In this document: piece after piece, positions 9,467 to 18,453 of the stretch
Numbering within the stretch: position 1 is the first letter of the stretch
Layout: each line of letters starts with the position of its first letter
Translations under genes and position numbers: made by a program
The notes under the pieces: generated by a model
What the model was told of the DNA's origin: nothing
What the model saw: only the letters and a program-made list of their open reading frames with translations
Database searches by the model: none
Source of the DNA: Cololabis saira
Taxonomy: Eukaryota; Chordata; Actinopteri; Beloniformes; Belonidae
Direction: 5' to 3'
NCBI RefSeq assembly: GCF_033807715.1
Contig: NC_084596.1
Coordinates: 37,984,958 to 38,048,957, forward strand
DNA: 64,000 bases

Positions 9467-11613
9467 ACCTCCCCGCCCAGCTGGGACAGGAGGTCCGACC
9501 GTACTGGGAGCTGCCAAGGCTCCCCGTCCAACAGGCTGAGGAGCGTGGAGAACCAAATCCTCGAGGGCCACTTGGGCGCCACCAGGAGGACCCTGTGACC
9601 CGATAATCTCACCCTGTGAAGCGTGGGCATCACCAGGGGAATCGGAGGGAACGCATAAAGGAAGCCTCTCGGCCAAGTGTTGGCGAGAGCGTCCATCCCG
9701 AGCGGGGCACTGGTCTCTGCCAAGGAGAACCACAGTGGACAATGAGTCGTACACTCCGAGGCGAACAGATCCACACGGGCTTCCCCGTATCGATCCCAAA
9801 TCATTCGCACCACCTGGGGGTGCAACCGCCAGTCCCCTGGGGGCAGCTGCCGGCGTGAGAGGGAATCCGCCACCACGTTGGCTCTGCCAGGGAGGTGCAT
9901 TGCCCTCAAGGAAGCCAATTGAGGATGAGCCCACATCCACAACCTCCGGGCCTCGTTCAGGGAGTCCAGCGACCTGGTTCCCCCCTGGTGGTTGACATGA
10001 AACACTGTTGAAGTGTTGTCTGTCCGGACGAGGACATGCTTGCCCCTGAGAAAGGGCAAGAAGTGCCTCAGCGCCAAGTAGACAGTCCGGAGTTCTAGGA
10101 CATTGATGTGCCGTCCCCGCCACAGAGGGCCCCAAACCCCCTGGACTGACCTCTTCTGCCATACCGCACCCCAACCCTGAGGTGAGGCATCTGTTGTCAC
10201 CACCTCTCGCCTCGAAGGGACTGAGCCGAGAGGAACACCGTGCAATAGAAAGGTGCTGTCCCGCCACCGGTGGAGATGAATAAGGCACTGGTGGGTAACC
10301 TTGACCTTGACCCACCTGTGAAGGCGAGGGTCCATCTGGAGGCTGTTGAACCACATCTGCAGGGGGCGCAGGTGCAGCAGCCCCAGAGGTGTCACAGCCG
10401 AGGCCGCCGACAGCATCCCCAGCAGTCGGAGCCATGCATGGACGGGCAACCTCATCCCGAGGCGGAAGGACCGTAGCAGGTCCTGAATCCGCTGTGCCCG
10501 CTCTGCAGTAAGGCGTGCCTGCATTGACACGGAATCGAGGGACAGGCCGATGAAGGTGGTCTGCTGCGTAGGACGCAACAAGCTCTTCTCCCAATTTACC
10601 GACATGCCCAGAGCCTCGATATGTGTGAGGACCCTGGATGTCATCAGCTCCGCCTCCTGGAGCGAGGGGGCGCATATAAGCCAGTCGTCCAGATATGGGA
10701 GAATCTTTACTCCCGACAGGCATAGCGATGTCAAGGCCGCCCTCATGCATCTGGTGAAGATGCGAGGAGCCAGGGACAGGCCGAAAGGCAGGACGGTGAA
10801 CTGGTAGGCGTGGCCCTGAAAGGCAAAACTGAGAAACCGTCTGTGGTCTGGGTGTATTGGGACGTGAAAGTAGGCGTCCTTGAGGTCTATGGAGGTGAAC
10901 CACTCCCCTGGAGTGACAGATTGAAGGACGTCGCGTGTACGCAGCATCCGAAATGGGAGGACCTTCAGGTACTGGTTCAGACCCCGAAGGTCCAGCACAG
11001 GCCGAAGAGAAGTGTCTTTCTTCGGAATGAGGAAGTATGTTGAGTAAAACCCACTGCTCTGTGTATGTGGGTGAACTCTTGTGATGGCCTTTTTGTCCAA
11101 GAGTTTGGCTATCTCCTGTGACAAACACAGGGCCCTCCCGCGGTCTCTGACCGAGGTTTCCCTGACCCCGGAGGGTGGTGGGGGCCGGCGGCGGAACTGC
11201 AACCTGTAGCCCTGGGACAGTGTTCTCAAAACCCATACATCTGGAGAATGGGCTGCCCAATAGGCCAGGTGCTGATGTGAAAACCTGCCCACCGCCGGCC
11301 CGAGGCCCTCATAGAGTGCCTCGAGGATTATTTGGGGGTTTGGGGGGACGCTGGTGTTGCCCCTGCACCCGCTGAGACCGGCGAGGTGGAGGGTGTGCGC
11401 CCCTGGGCTGACGCCCACCACCCCCAGCAACCCGGCTGTGCTGCCAGGGCTGCGGAGGGGGGCTCGGGGGATGTGAGCGGCGCAGGTCTTGTGCGCCCCG
11501 TCTCCTGGAGTGCTGAGCTGGGGGTCCCATGCTCGCACTCCGACGACCCCAGGCCTCTGATGCCTGACCCGACTGCTTCCTGCGCTCCAACGCCTGTTCT
11601 GCCTCTGGCCCAA
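9400..11613 (-). CDS. DIRS reverse transcriptase/RNase H ORF (737 codons open)
   Basis: The RT domain starts near residue 165 of the open frame. It shows the SIDLKDAYFHVPIHPDHRRF block with the first catalytic Asp (246) and the YLDD box (307-310). RNase H follows with TTDASPQGWGAVW (Asp 475), INVLELRT (Glu 507), VRTDNTS (Asp 532) and VADSLSR (Asp 583), so all four acidic residues are present. A DIRS-typical region with VDLFASE comes next (615-621). The frame is open from 11613 but overlaps ORF1 until 11309, so about the first 100 codons may not be translated. The real start, reinitiation or frameshift, is not evident. It is in the +1 phase relative to ORF1. The enzyme would copy element RNA into circular DNA. 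Confidence 0.93.
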   Translation of the reverse strand: MGQRQNRRWSAGSSRVRHQRPGVVGVRAWDPQLSTPGDGAHKTCAAHIPRAPLRSPGSTAGLLGVVGVSPGAHTLHLAGLSGCRGNTSVPPNPQIILEALYEGLGPAVGRFSHQHLAYWAAHSPDVWVLRTLSQGYRLQFRRRPPPPSGVRETSVRDRGRALCLSQEIAKLLDKKAITRVHPHTQSSGFYSTYFLIPKKDTSLRPVLDLRGLNQYLKVLPFRMLRTRDVLQSVTPGEWFTSIDLKDAYFHVPIHPDHRRFLSFAFQGHAYQFTVLPFGLSLAPRIFTRCMRAALTSLCLSGVKILPYLDDWLICAPSLQEAELMTSRVLTHIEALGMSVNWEKSLLRPTQQTTFIGLSLDSVSMQARLTAERAQRIQDLLRSFRLGMRLPVHAWLRLLGMLSAASAVTPLGLLHLRPLQMWFNSLQMDPRLHRWVKVKVTHQCLIHLHRWRDSTFLLHGVPLGSVPSRREVVTTDASPQGWGAVWQKRSVQGVWGPLWRGRHINVLELRTVYLALRHFLPFLRGKHVLVRTDNTSTVFHVNHQGGTRSLDSLNEARRLWMWAHPQLASLRAMHLPGRANVVADSLSRRQLPPGDWRLHPQVVRMIWDRYGEARVDLFASECTTHCPLWFSLAETSAPLGMDALANTWPRGFLYAFPPIPLVMPTLHRVRLSGHRVLLVAPKWPSRIWFSTLLSLLDGEPWQLPVRSDLLSQLGGEVWHPSPSLLQLWAWPLRGKGHS

Positions 11614-12883
11614 ACAACTGGCCCGGCACTACCGGAAGCTTCCGTAGCGTCTGCCTGCAATCATCAGACATGGGTGCCTGCGCCAGCCACACCTGACGCC
11701 GCGTCACCACCAGGGTGGACATCAGGCGGCCAAGCTCTCTGGTCATCAGCCCGAAGGCTTGGAGCGCAGCGTCGTTAGTGTCACCCAACTCCCCGCCCTC
11801 ATGCTCCGACTGCAACATCTGGGACTGGGCGAGGAGGAGCACGGAGAGGGAGTTCCCAATGCGAGCCATGCGGCCTGCCGCATCATAAGCCGTCAAGAGA
11901 AGGCTATCCGTTACCCGGCACTGAGGCCTAGGACAGCGGGCCTTATCTTTGAGCGCCTCATCTGGTGAAAGGACCAGTGAGGCGATACACGGGTCCACGG
12001 GAGGCATGTGAACCAGGCCATGTTGCTCCGCCTGGCGCATGGAGGCCAAAGTCCTCGCATCCTTGCCATGGTAGGCAAACGCCTTTGGATCTGCCCAGCA
12101 GCGCCGCAGCTCCTGCAAAAAAGCAGGTGAGGGCGGGACATCAAAGGGCGGGGCTACAGGAGTCCGGCGAAAGAATGGGTTGCTCGCCGGTTGGGCAGCG
12201 GGCGCATCATCCAGCCCGACCTTAGCCAGGGCTGCACGTAGTGTTGCCTGCAAAGGGCAGGGGCCCTCTCCCAGCTCAGTGCTCCCAGAGCTCCTGAGGG
12301 ATGTCTCCGAGCCAGCCTCTGCCTGTATGCTAGCTGGGTCAACCACCAGACACGGCAGCTCAGGGGAGGGATACTCGCCAGAGCTAAACACACTGTCACG
12401 GCCTTGAAACATGGAGTTTGAAGCCCTGGTAGACATAGCATCGTCTCCACAATCTGATTCCCAGGGGACCGCCAGAGGTGGGGAGGGCAGAGCCCGCTCC
12501 CTCACTAAGGCCTTAAGCTGCTCCAGTTCAGCCCGTAAATCCTCCATCTCACTGCGTGAGGGAGCATCCTTCGCCTTCTTCTTCGTAGGGCCACTGCGCT
12601 CGTCATGGGGCCCCGCTCTGCGCTTGTCCCGGTGCTTTTTGCGGGAACCTGCACTGACATGAGCGGGCCCAGAGGGTGGGAGGTCGCTCCTAAAGAGGAG
12701 GCCTTCCACCTGACGCAGCCGGTCCTCTCTCACCGAGAGCGGCAAAATGCTGCAGTTGATGCAGGGGTCGGAGAGGGCCTCCCTCAGGTGCCCCACCCCC
12801 AGACACTGGGGGCACAATTCATGGCCATCCTCTACCAACAGTAGAGTGCCACATGATGTACAAGCCATCATCGCTTCCTCCAA
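11309..12883 (-). CDS. DIRS ORF1, gag-like protein (524 aa)
   Basis: This is the first ORF of the element, starting at the first long-frame ATG downstream of the right ITR. The N-terminus has paired cysteines (CTSC at residues 8-11, CPQC near 34-37, CINC near 56-59), suggesting a zinc-binding head. A lysine-rich segment follows (KKHRDKRR, TKKKAKD). Next is a short heptad-like stretch, EMEDLRAELEQLKALVRERA, that could form a coiled coil. The middle is acidic and serine-rich. The C-terminal part is rich in Pro, Arg and Gly. DIRS ORF1 proteins are thought to act like Gag, packaging element RNA. The call rests on position in the element more than on sequence, since these proteins diverge fast. 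Its 3' 300 nt overlap the RT frame. Confidence 0.8.
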   Translation of the reverse strand: MEEAMMACTSCGTLLLVEDGHELCPQCLGVGHLREALSDPCINCSILPLSVREDRLRQVEGLLFRSDLPPSGPAHVSAGSRKKHRDKRRAGPHDERSGPTKKKAKDAPSRSEMEDLRAELEQLKALVRERALPSPPLAVPWESDCGDDAMSTRASNSMFQGRDSVFSSGEYPSPELPCLVVDPASIQAEAGSETSLRSSGSTELGEGPCPLQATLRAALAKVGLDDAPAAQPASNPFFRRTPVAPPFDVPPSPAFLQELRRCWADPKAFAYHGKDARTLASMRQAEQHGLVHMPPVDPCIASLVLSPDEALKDKARCPRPQCRVTDSLLLTAYDAAGRMARIGNSLSVLLLAQSQMLQSEHEGGELGDTNDAALQAFGLMTRELGRLMSTLVVTRRQVWLAQAPMSDDCRQTLRKLPVVPGQLFGPEAEQALERRKQSGQASEAWGRRSASMGPPAQHSRRRGAQDLRRSHPPSPPPQPWQHSRVAGGGGRQPRGAHPPPRRSQRVQGQHQRPPKPPNNPRGTL

Positions 12884-13052
12884 AAAATAAAAGGGTCAAG
12901 TTAGGAAATCTGGGCGAGAACCGAGACTCGATCAGAACCTCTAACAGACTCCTCACACCACTGTTCTTAATCCAAACAATTCAGTGTGGAGCCAGGCAAT
13001 CCAAGCGAGAACTGTGGCCGCCACAGAACGCATCCGGAACCTCTGGACTAGC

Positions 13053-13096
13053 TTTTTTTTTTTTTTTTTTTTAATATATATATATATATTTTAAAT

Positions 13097-13128
<32 letters not shown>

Positions 13129-13130
13129 TA
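13053..13130. repeat. Poly(T) and (TA)n tract in the DIRS 5' leader
   Basis: A run of about 20 T, then TA repeats, another TA run and nine T. It lies between the right ITR and ORF1, in otherwise GC-rich element sequence. It may be a recent slippage expansion. Confidence 0.85.
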
Positions 13131-13524
13131 AAGCTTAAGTAAAAAATACTCACCAAGCCAGGCTAGGAACCAACAGACGAGAGCAGTGGGCGGACCACTG
13201 AACGCGGCTGGGACATCTAGCATGTGGAGGAATCAGCTCAGCACAAACAATTCAAGACCGTTTGTGTGGCTGGGGAGCGAGCCAGCCCGACACACGGGCG
13301 CTCGGATCCTCCCGATGGAGAAAGGGAGAGGTAAGATGGCTTGACAGCCACAGCCTTAGAGGGCACAACGTGCGCTCCGACCAAGAGTCACAGGCAGGCT
13401 GTCAAACACCACCAACCAGAGTTGAGCTTACCTCCCCGAACCTGCAGAAAATATAGATCCGAAACACGGATCTACGGAGCGATTAACCAGCGATGTACGT
13501 CAGGTTAACAGCGAGAAGATTCAA

Positions 13525-13666
13525 GAGGCCGGATGTAGTCTACCGGGCGGTATTTATAGACGCACAGGTAGCCTACACGTCACTCACGTGACACTGTTGT
13601 TATTAAATCTCGACCTGCGCGGAGCGCGAGGAGACATATCCACTCTGTTTACTGCCACTGGCAGTC
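13525..13666 (-). repeat. DIRS right inverted terminal repeat
   Basis: Perfect inverted copy of 8063-8204. It lies at the 5' end of the element's genes and probably carries their promoter. Identity over 142 bp, including CpG-rich positions that mutate quickly, argues for a recent insertion. Confidence 0.95.
13551..13558 (-). promoter_or_regulatory. TATA-like box in right DIRS repeat
   Basis: TATAAATA on the minus strand, about 670 bp upstream of the ORF1 start. It points toward the DIRS genes. It is inferred to drive the element's mRNA; no experimental start site is visible. Confidence 0.5.
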
Positions 13667-13686
13667 TGGAAGGAATGAAACAGAAC

Positions 13687-14593
13687 TCAATTCATTAAAG
13701 AAAAAGAGCATCACTCTGCAAAGCAAGACTAGTCTTAGAAAGTTAACAAAGTTACAAGGTTTAAAGTAAACCCAATTGAATAGAGGACACAACTAGTAGT
13801 TATTCATATCTTTAATTGTTTAGTTGAACTTACAATAGCATGTGTAATAGCTGGACGTTTTATGATTAAAATATAATCACGTGACTGTCCTGCCCATGGT
13901 GTACCACTGCCTTTCACAGCTAAAGGGAATATGGACTGGTTCCAGGGAATCCCTGTGACCATAAATAAGAATAAGCAAGTATAGACAATTGATGGATGGA
14001 TATATACAATAATGTTGTTCTGCTGATTTGTTTTGTTTATTCTTCTTCACATTGCCTAGGGCAACTTACTGTAATGAAATTGGAAAGTTGTTTAATTTGT
14101 TTTGGGTATTTTTATATTTAAAGCTGTTCTATAGTTGATAATGTGTGACAATGTTTCTTCTCAGCTTATAATTAGTTAACAGCTTTCAATTAATGTTTTT
14201 TTTTTAAATAAAATTTACTCAAAGCCTGTGGATGCTTTGCTACTTTGCTACATTAACCCTTTAATGCCCGACATGTGAAATAATAAACAGAAAATCCTAT
14301 TTTTTTCAATATTACATATTGAAATTAAAAACATTCCTTTTTTGTCTTTAAATGTTTTCAAATAATAATTTCTGTATCATTACTAATATTTTTTGTCATT
14401 TTATGCATTTTGTTCACGTATTTGTTAGATTTTTTTGTTGTATAAACTTTTTTTTATTACTGGAGTTGTACAGCAGAATCACAAATGCATGTATCAAATA
14501 TGATAAATCTTACACTATACGGTTAACGCGTCAATCATGACATGCAGATTTCCTGCTACGTTGGTGCAGCATCTCTTAACTGATCACGTAGGC
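13687..14593. other. Intron sequence with a small L2-like fragment (minus strand)
   Basis: At 13936-14003 the minus strand reads (CATC)2 with a TATACTTGCTTATTC core, then GGTCACAGGGATTCCCTGG. This is the same L2-type tail family as at 808-897. The rest is AT-rich sequence without recognisable features. Confidence 0.5.
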
Positions 14594-16928
14594 CCGTGAT
14601 ACTCAAACTCAGGCCCGCAGGCTTTTGACTGTCCCACCAATCAATCCATGAAAAAATAAATAAATAAATAAAATCAGGGAAAAAAATCTAAATGAAGTTA
14701 TATTTAATTACAATATTATAAGTAAAACTACTAATATAACAGTAGTACTATTACTTAACAAAAAATAAAAGCCCGGGGGCCTCAACGCAGAGGAACCATG
14801 GTGAGGTAAATGTATGTCAAGTCATCACGGACTCACCATACGCAGGCCCCACAGCCATAACAGCTGCAACACTAACGCAAAAGGCCACCGCGGCCTCACT
14901 ACGTGTGACTTGGGAACTTGCTAAACATTGCAAGCCATTTTTGGATGCTGAACTGGTGAAGCGCTGCACCATAGACACGGTGGAGGAGGAATTGTATGCT
15001 GGGGAGAAACAGAAAGAGGAGCTCATCAACCGTGTGAAAACAATCCAGCTATCAGACTTAACCGCGATACGCAGAGTTGAACATTTATATGGGAAAAGCT
15101 TTTCATCTTTGATGTCACATCTGAAATCAGCGGTGGTGGAGTGCACGTCTACGGCAGTGGATGAGTCAACTATCTATTTCTCAGGTATGATGGATTTGAT
15201 GGACATGTGTTAAAAGAGGAGTTACTCCACCTTTTGCCTCTGGAAACTAACACAACTGAAGAGGTGATGTATGCAGCTGTGAAGAGGTTTTTTTTTTAAT
15301 GAACGCTCAGTAATATCAACCTCAGTGTTACCGACGGGGGGGCATCCATGATCGGAAAGGAGAGGGGCTTTGCGTCGCGGGTAAGAAAAGACCCCACTGT
15401 CAACTTACTTCGTTGCATTATTCATCCAACTGTTTTGTGTGCGAAGCTGTCTGGCAAGATGAAAGAAACCACGGACACGGTGATTAAAACAGTCAACCAT
15501 ATCCGTTCAACGTCAAGTTTGCAGCTCCGGCTTTTTAAAATGTTGCTCAAGAAGCAGGATGCTGAATACACTGACCTCCTGCAGCTCAACGACGGGAGGT
15601 GGTCGAACAGGGGGCGTGTGCTGGAGAGATTCTTTGCACTGCGTAACGAGGTGACTAACTTTCTCTCCGGTCAGAAATCTGCCAAATCACAGGAGTTGTT
15701 GTTATCTATGCGAGATCCAGAGTTCACAAACCCACATCGCATTTCTGTGTGATATCACAAGGCACCTTAACATGCTTGATCTGCAGCTGCAGGGTGGAGG
15801 TGCGAGTGTGGGACAGCTTATCCACAAAGTGTGGATTTCAAGTGAACTTGGATGCGTTCCTGTCTGATCTTAAGGGGAGAAAGTTCCACTTCTGTACTCT
15901 GCGCGATGTCCCCCTGGACCCTGCTAAAAATGCAGTTTCACTATCCGAAATGGAAGAATTTCTGAAATGCTTGAATGATAACTTTAGGAACTTTTAGTAT
16001 TTCAAACTCCTGAGTGAAGTGCTCCGGTTTTTGCACGACCCATTCAGGTTCACTGCCACCGGGCCATGCCCAGCTGAAGTGAAGGCTCTGCTGCCCGGTA
16101 TCGACGAGGGTCCCAGCTGGAAATTAGGCAGCTTCAAACAGACGAGCTGCTCAAAGCCCAGTTCAAGGATGAAGAACTGTGGGTGTTTGGGACTCGTCCG
16201 GCAGATCCATATAAGAACAGCAAGAGTCTTGCTGTTTACCTTTTGACAATATTTGGATCAACCTATATTTTTGAGTCAGGGTTTTCCACGCAACAGGCTG
16301 ACAGACGTGCACCTCAATCATCGAATACACATCCTGTTAACCGCACATACTGTACACTCTACTTCAGTAAGTCGTCTCACTAGATTTATTGTCTCCACCA
16401 GGCTGAAAGCTTGGGGAGAGAGTATGGTTTGCTCTCCAATTTTTATATTTTGTTTTAACTGTTCCTTACTTTTTATGGTGGAGGAAAAAAAACATTGGTA
16501 TTTAAAGTGGACCAAGTCATGCAGTGGAAATGAAAGACAGGTATTCTGTGTATCTCTACTCCCTGACATAACTTTCAAGCAGCTAAACAGACATACTTTT
16601 AGTTTATTTTCAGGTAGATTGTTTTATTTTACTCAGTCACTCCTATAACTATTAATTATTATTTTATATAAAACATCATAGATGGGGTAATCTATTTTCA
16701 AGCAGATTGTGTTTATTGTATTTTACCCTACTTAGCCATAACTATTTATTTCTCTGTTAACCCACTTGATGGCTGGCAGGCAGGCAGGCAGGCAGATTTT
16801 GCAAAAATAAAGCAAATCAAAGAGAGAAGTCATCAAGTATCATTAATGTCATCATTTTATTAACTGGCCCTTGGCCCCTCGACGTTTTTGTAATGTGGCC
16901 CACAGGTTCATCTATTTGAGTTTCCCTG
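14594..16928 (+). mobile_element. Decayed autonomous-type hAT transposon
   Basis: The left end reads CCGTGATACTCAAA and the right end, on the other strand, CAGGGAAACTCAAA. Both are variants of the CAGGG.GATACTCAAA terminus of ZBED/Charlie-type hAT elements. Imperfect 8-bp flanks ACGTAGGC (14586-14593) and ATGTAGGC (16929-16936) fit a hAT target duplication with one mutation. GGCCCGCAGG and GGCCCACAGG motifs lie just inside each end. The interior is a broken transposase. A (GGCA)n run is at 16775-16794. Confidence 0.75.
14845..16370 (+). pseudogene. hAT transposase pseudogene (GTF2IRD2/ZBED-like)
   Basis: Pieces in changing frames resemble the hAT-derived part of GTF2IRD2-like and ZBED proteins: TWELAKHCKPFLDAELVKRC (near 14908), MIGKERGFASRVRKDP (15348), CIIHPTVLCAKLSGKMKETT (about 15414), STSSLQLRLFKMLLKKQDAE and GRVLERFFALRNEVTNFLSG (to about 15670). 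A C-terminal dimerisation-like piece follows, SKSLAVYLLTIFGSTYIFES (about 16213-16275). At least four frameshifts or stops separate these blocks, including near 15210, 15290 and 15750. No gene-like intron structure is seen, so this is a transposon relic and not a domesticated gene. Confidence 0.8.
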
Positions 16929-18315
16929 ATGTAGGCTGCACTCACACTGCAGGCAAAAGTGACCAAAATCATTTTTTTTGTTAGTTTTTTTAGCTGTCTG
17001 AACACCCCAAATGACAGGAAATTCTATTTTATCCACATCAGACCTGGGTCACTTTTATATGTGGTCCTAAATCAGATACTTATCTGATGTTTTGCTTCAG
17101 TCTGAGTGGTCGGGATGTATTTCATCCATCTTTGACGTCATGTGTACGTGATTAATGTCAGTGCTGCTGGTATATCTTTTTTGAATGAGCCGGTAATGTC
17201 AACGTCCTCCACTCCTGGCCCTGATTCCTCATCCACATGTGTCTCTCTACAGATATTGAAGCCATCGCTCCGCACAAGGCCAATGTTAAAAATGTTGCCC
17301 TCCTTTTCCTCAGCCTTCTTCTCTTTATAATAAGTTATGAATCCGTCCACTTTCATTGAACAAGAAATTCAAAAAGAAATGATACAGGCCGCACGTGGGT
17401 CTCCTCAAAACAGATTCCTCTTCACAGTCTGGTATAAAGTGTGCAATACTAATATCAACAACCACAATAAAAATTGGATCTTGGCAAAACATCAGGAGGA
17501 TATCATTAAGACCTGGAGTGCGAATGTAGTCTTGGTCTGCAATTGTAACTTCTTCTATAGAGCAAGAAAAGCTGTTCTGTAATGTGTACAATGTGCACAT
17601 ATTCTACCAAAATACAATCCATATCATCATCATGTTAGACCCCAAACAAGATCAGTCAGTACACCTCACACACATCCATTCCATTTATTCTTTAATTTTT
17701 ATTTTTGCAAGACCAGATATGAACACATTCATTGCAAACAGTGCTGACTGTCTTTGGAGTTATGAACCATTTAACAATCATTGCTTGTGGCTTTGAATCA
17801 CCAACTAATTAGTTCTTTTTACTCATCTTTTACTCTTACTTTTTTTTTGTTGGCCTCTTTGTAATTGATATTGTGTTAGAGCTCTAAATTTTATTACCCT
17901 CTCAACCACGACCAATAAAACCTTTATATCAACCTCACAAGATGATTAAAACTCACTGCAACAATAGTAAATAAAAGACAACTGCTGATGAGGTTTGACT
18001 TCAGAAAAGAGTGAGCCGGAGTCAGAGTCAGAGAGTCAGACTTGACAGCGACACTATGAGGGATGACAGATCATTAAAAGTATTGCAAAAGTATATACTT
18101 CTTTTATGGATTTTCATCTGAGACAATAAAACAGAGTGGACAGAAAGGTCTGTAATAATTGATTGCAGCAATGAAAATAAGCTTCCTGTTCGGGCACAGT
18201 GGCCAGTAAGATCGTCCAGCCTAATAAAACCTTTTATTTCTTTAGTTTAAGCTTCTATTTTCATGTCTCCCAAACTTATCTTCAAGAAAAATGGCAACCA
18301 CTGAACTTCTCTCAC
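16929..18315. other. Intron sequence, possible unclassified DNA repeat at the start
   Basis: The stretch 16935-17360 has a repeat-like look (CACTGCAGGCAAAAGTGACC; CAGACCTGGGTCACTT), but I cannot name a family or find both ends. Nothing is recognised in the remainder up to the exon at 18316. Confidence 0.35.
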
Positions 18316-18453
18316 CTTACATCCACTGCATCCTCCATTACTGTCATGTCCGTTTTGCATTTGGCTGATGGGTTGATGGCGAGCTCGGCTGGTGGGATGA
18401 CGAAGCTCTTACTCAATGGCAGCCACATTCCTTCTCCCAAAGTGTATGTGAAC
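18316..18453 (-). CDS. astn1: astn1 exon: ectodomain ([17 protein letters not shown])
   Basis: The exon follows acceptor CCCATAG. It completes an arginine codon, then encodes [32 protein letters not shown] and [13 protein letters not shown], ending AG before donor GTGAGA. Its 138 nt give 45 full codons. This stretch is almost invariant in the family. It is the last exon I can find on this strand. The next expected coding sequence (a second cysteine-rich EGF-like region) does not appear between 1 and 18315, so the following intron is probably at least 18.3 kb long. That intron contains a LINE, the DIRS element and a hAT relic. Confidence 0.95.

Larger units (their letters stand above)
8022..13686 (-). 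mobile_element. Complete DIRS-type tyrosine-recombinase retrotransposon
   Basis: A 5665-bp element in minus orientation. Its parts in transcript order are the right inverted terminal repeat (ITR), a gag-like ORF (12883-11309), an RT/RNase H ORF (open 11613-9400), a tyrosine recombinase ORF (ends 8381), an internal complementary region (8343-8244) and the left ITR. The two 142-bp ITRs are identical when inverted. There is no target-site duplication. Instead the trinucleotide AAC sits at both junctions (8019-8021 before the left end, 13684-13686 at the right end), as expected for integration of a circular form by a tyrosine recombinase. All three frames are open and the catalytic residues are visible, so this copy looks young and possibly autonomous. 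It lies in the same orientation as astn1. Confidence 0.95.

Noticed and set aside
9467..11260. Upstream 600 codons of the recombinase frame as a separate protein domain
   Set aside because: This is the shifted frame of RT/RNase H, low-complexity, with no recognisable domain. It is noted as a finding but not annotated as coding.
10270..12662. Plus-strand open frames inside the DIRS element
   Set aside because: They are antisense shadows of GC-rich ORF1 and RT coding, with no motifs.
17138..17356. Minus-strand 72-residue frame rich in Lys/Glu as a possible astn1 exon
   Set aside because: It does not match astrotactin sequence after the 18316 exon and lacks fitting splice sites.
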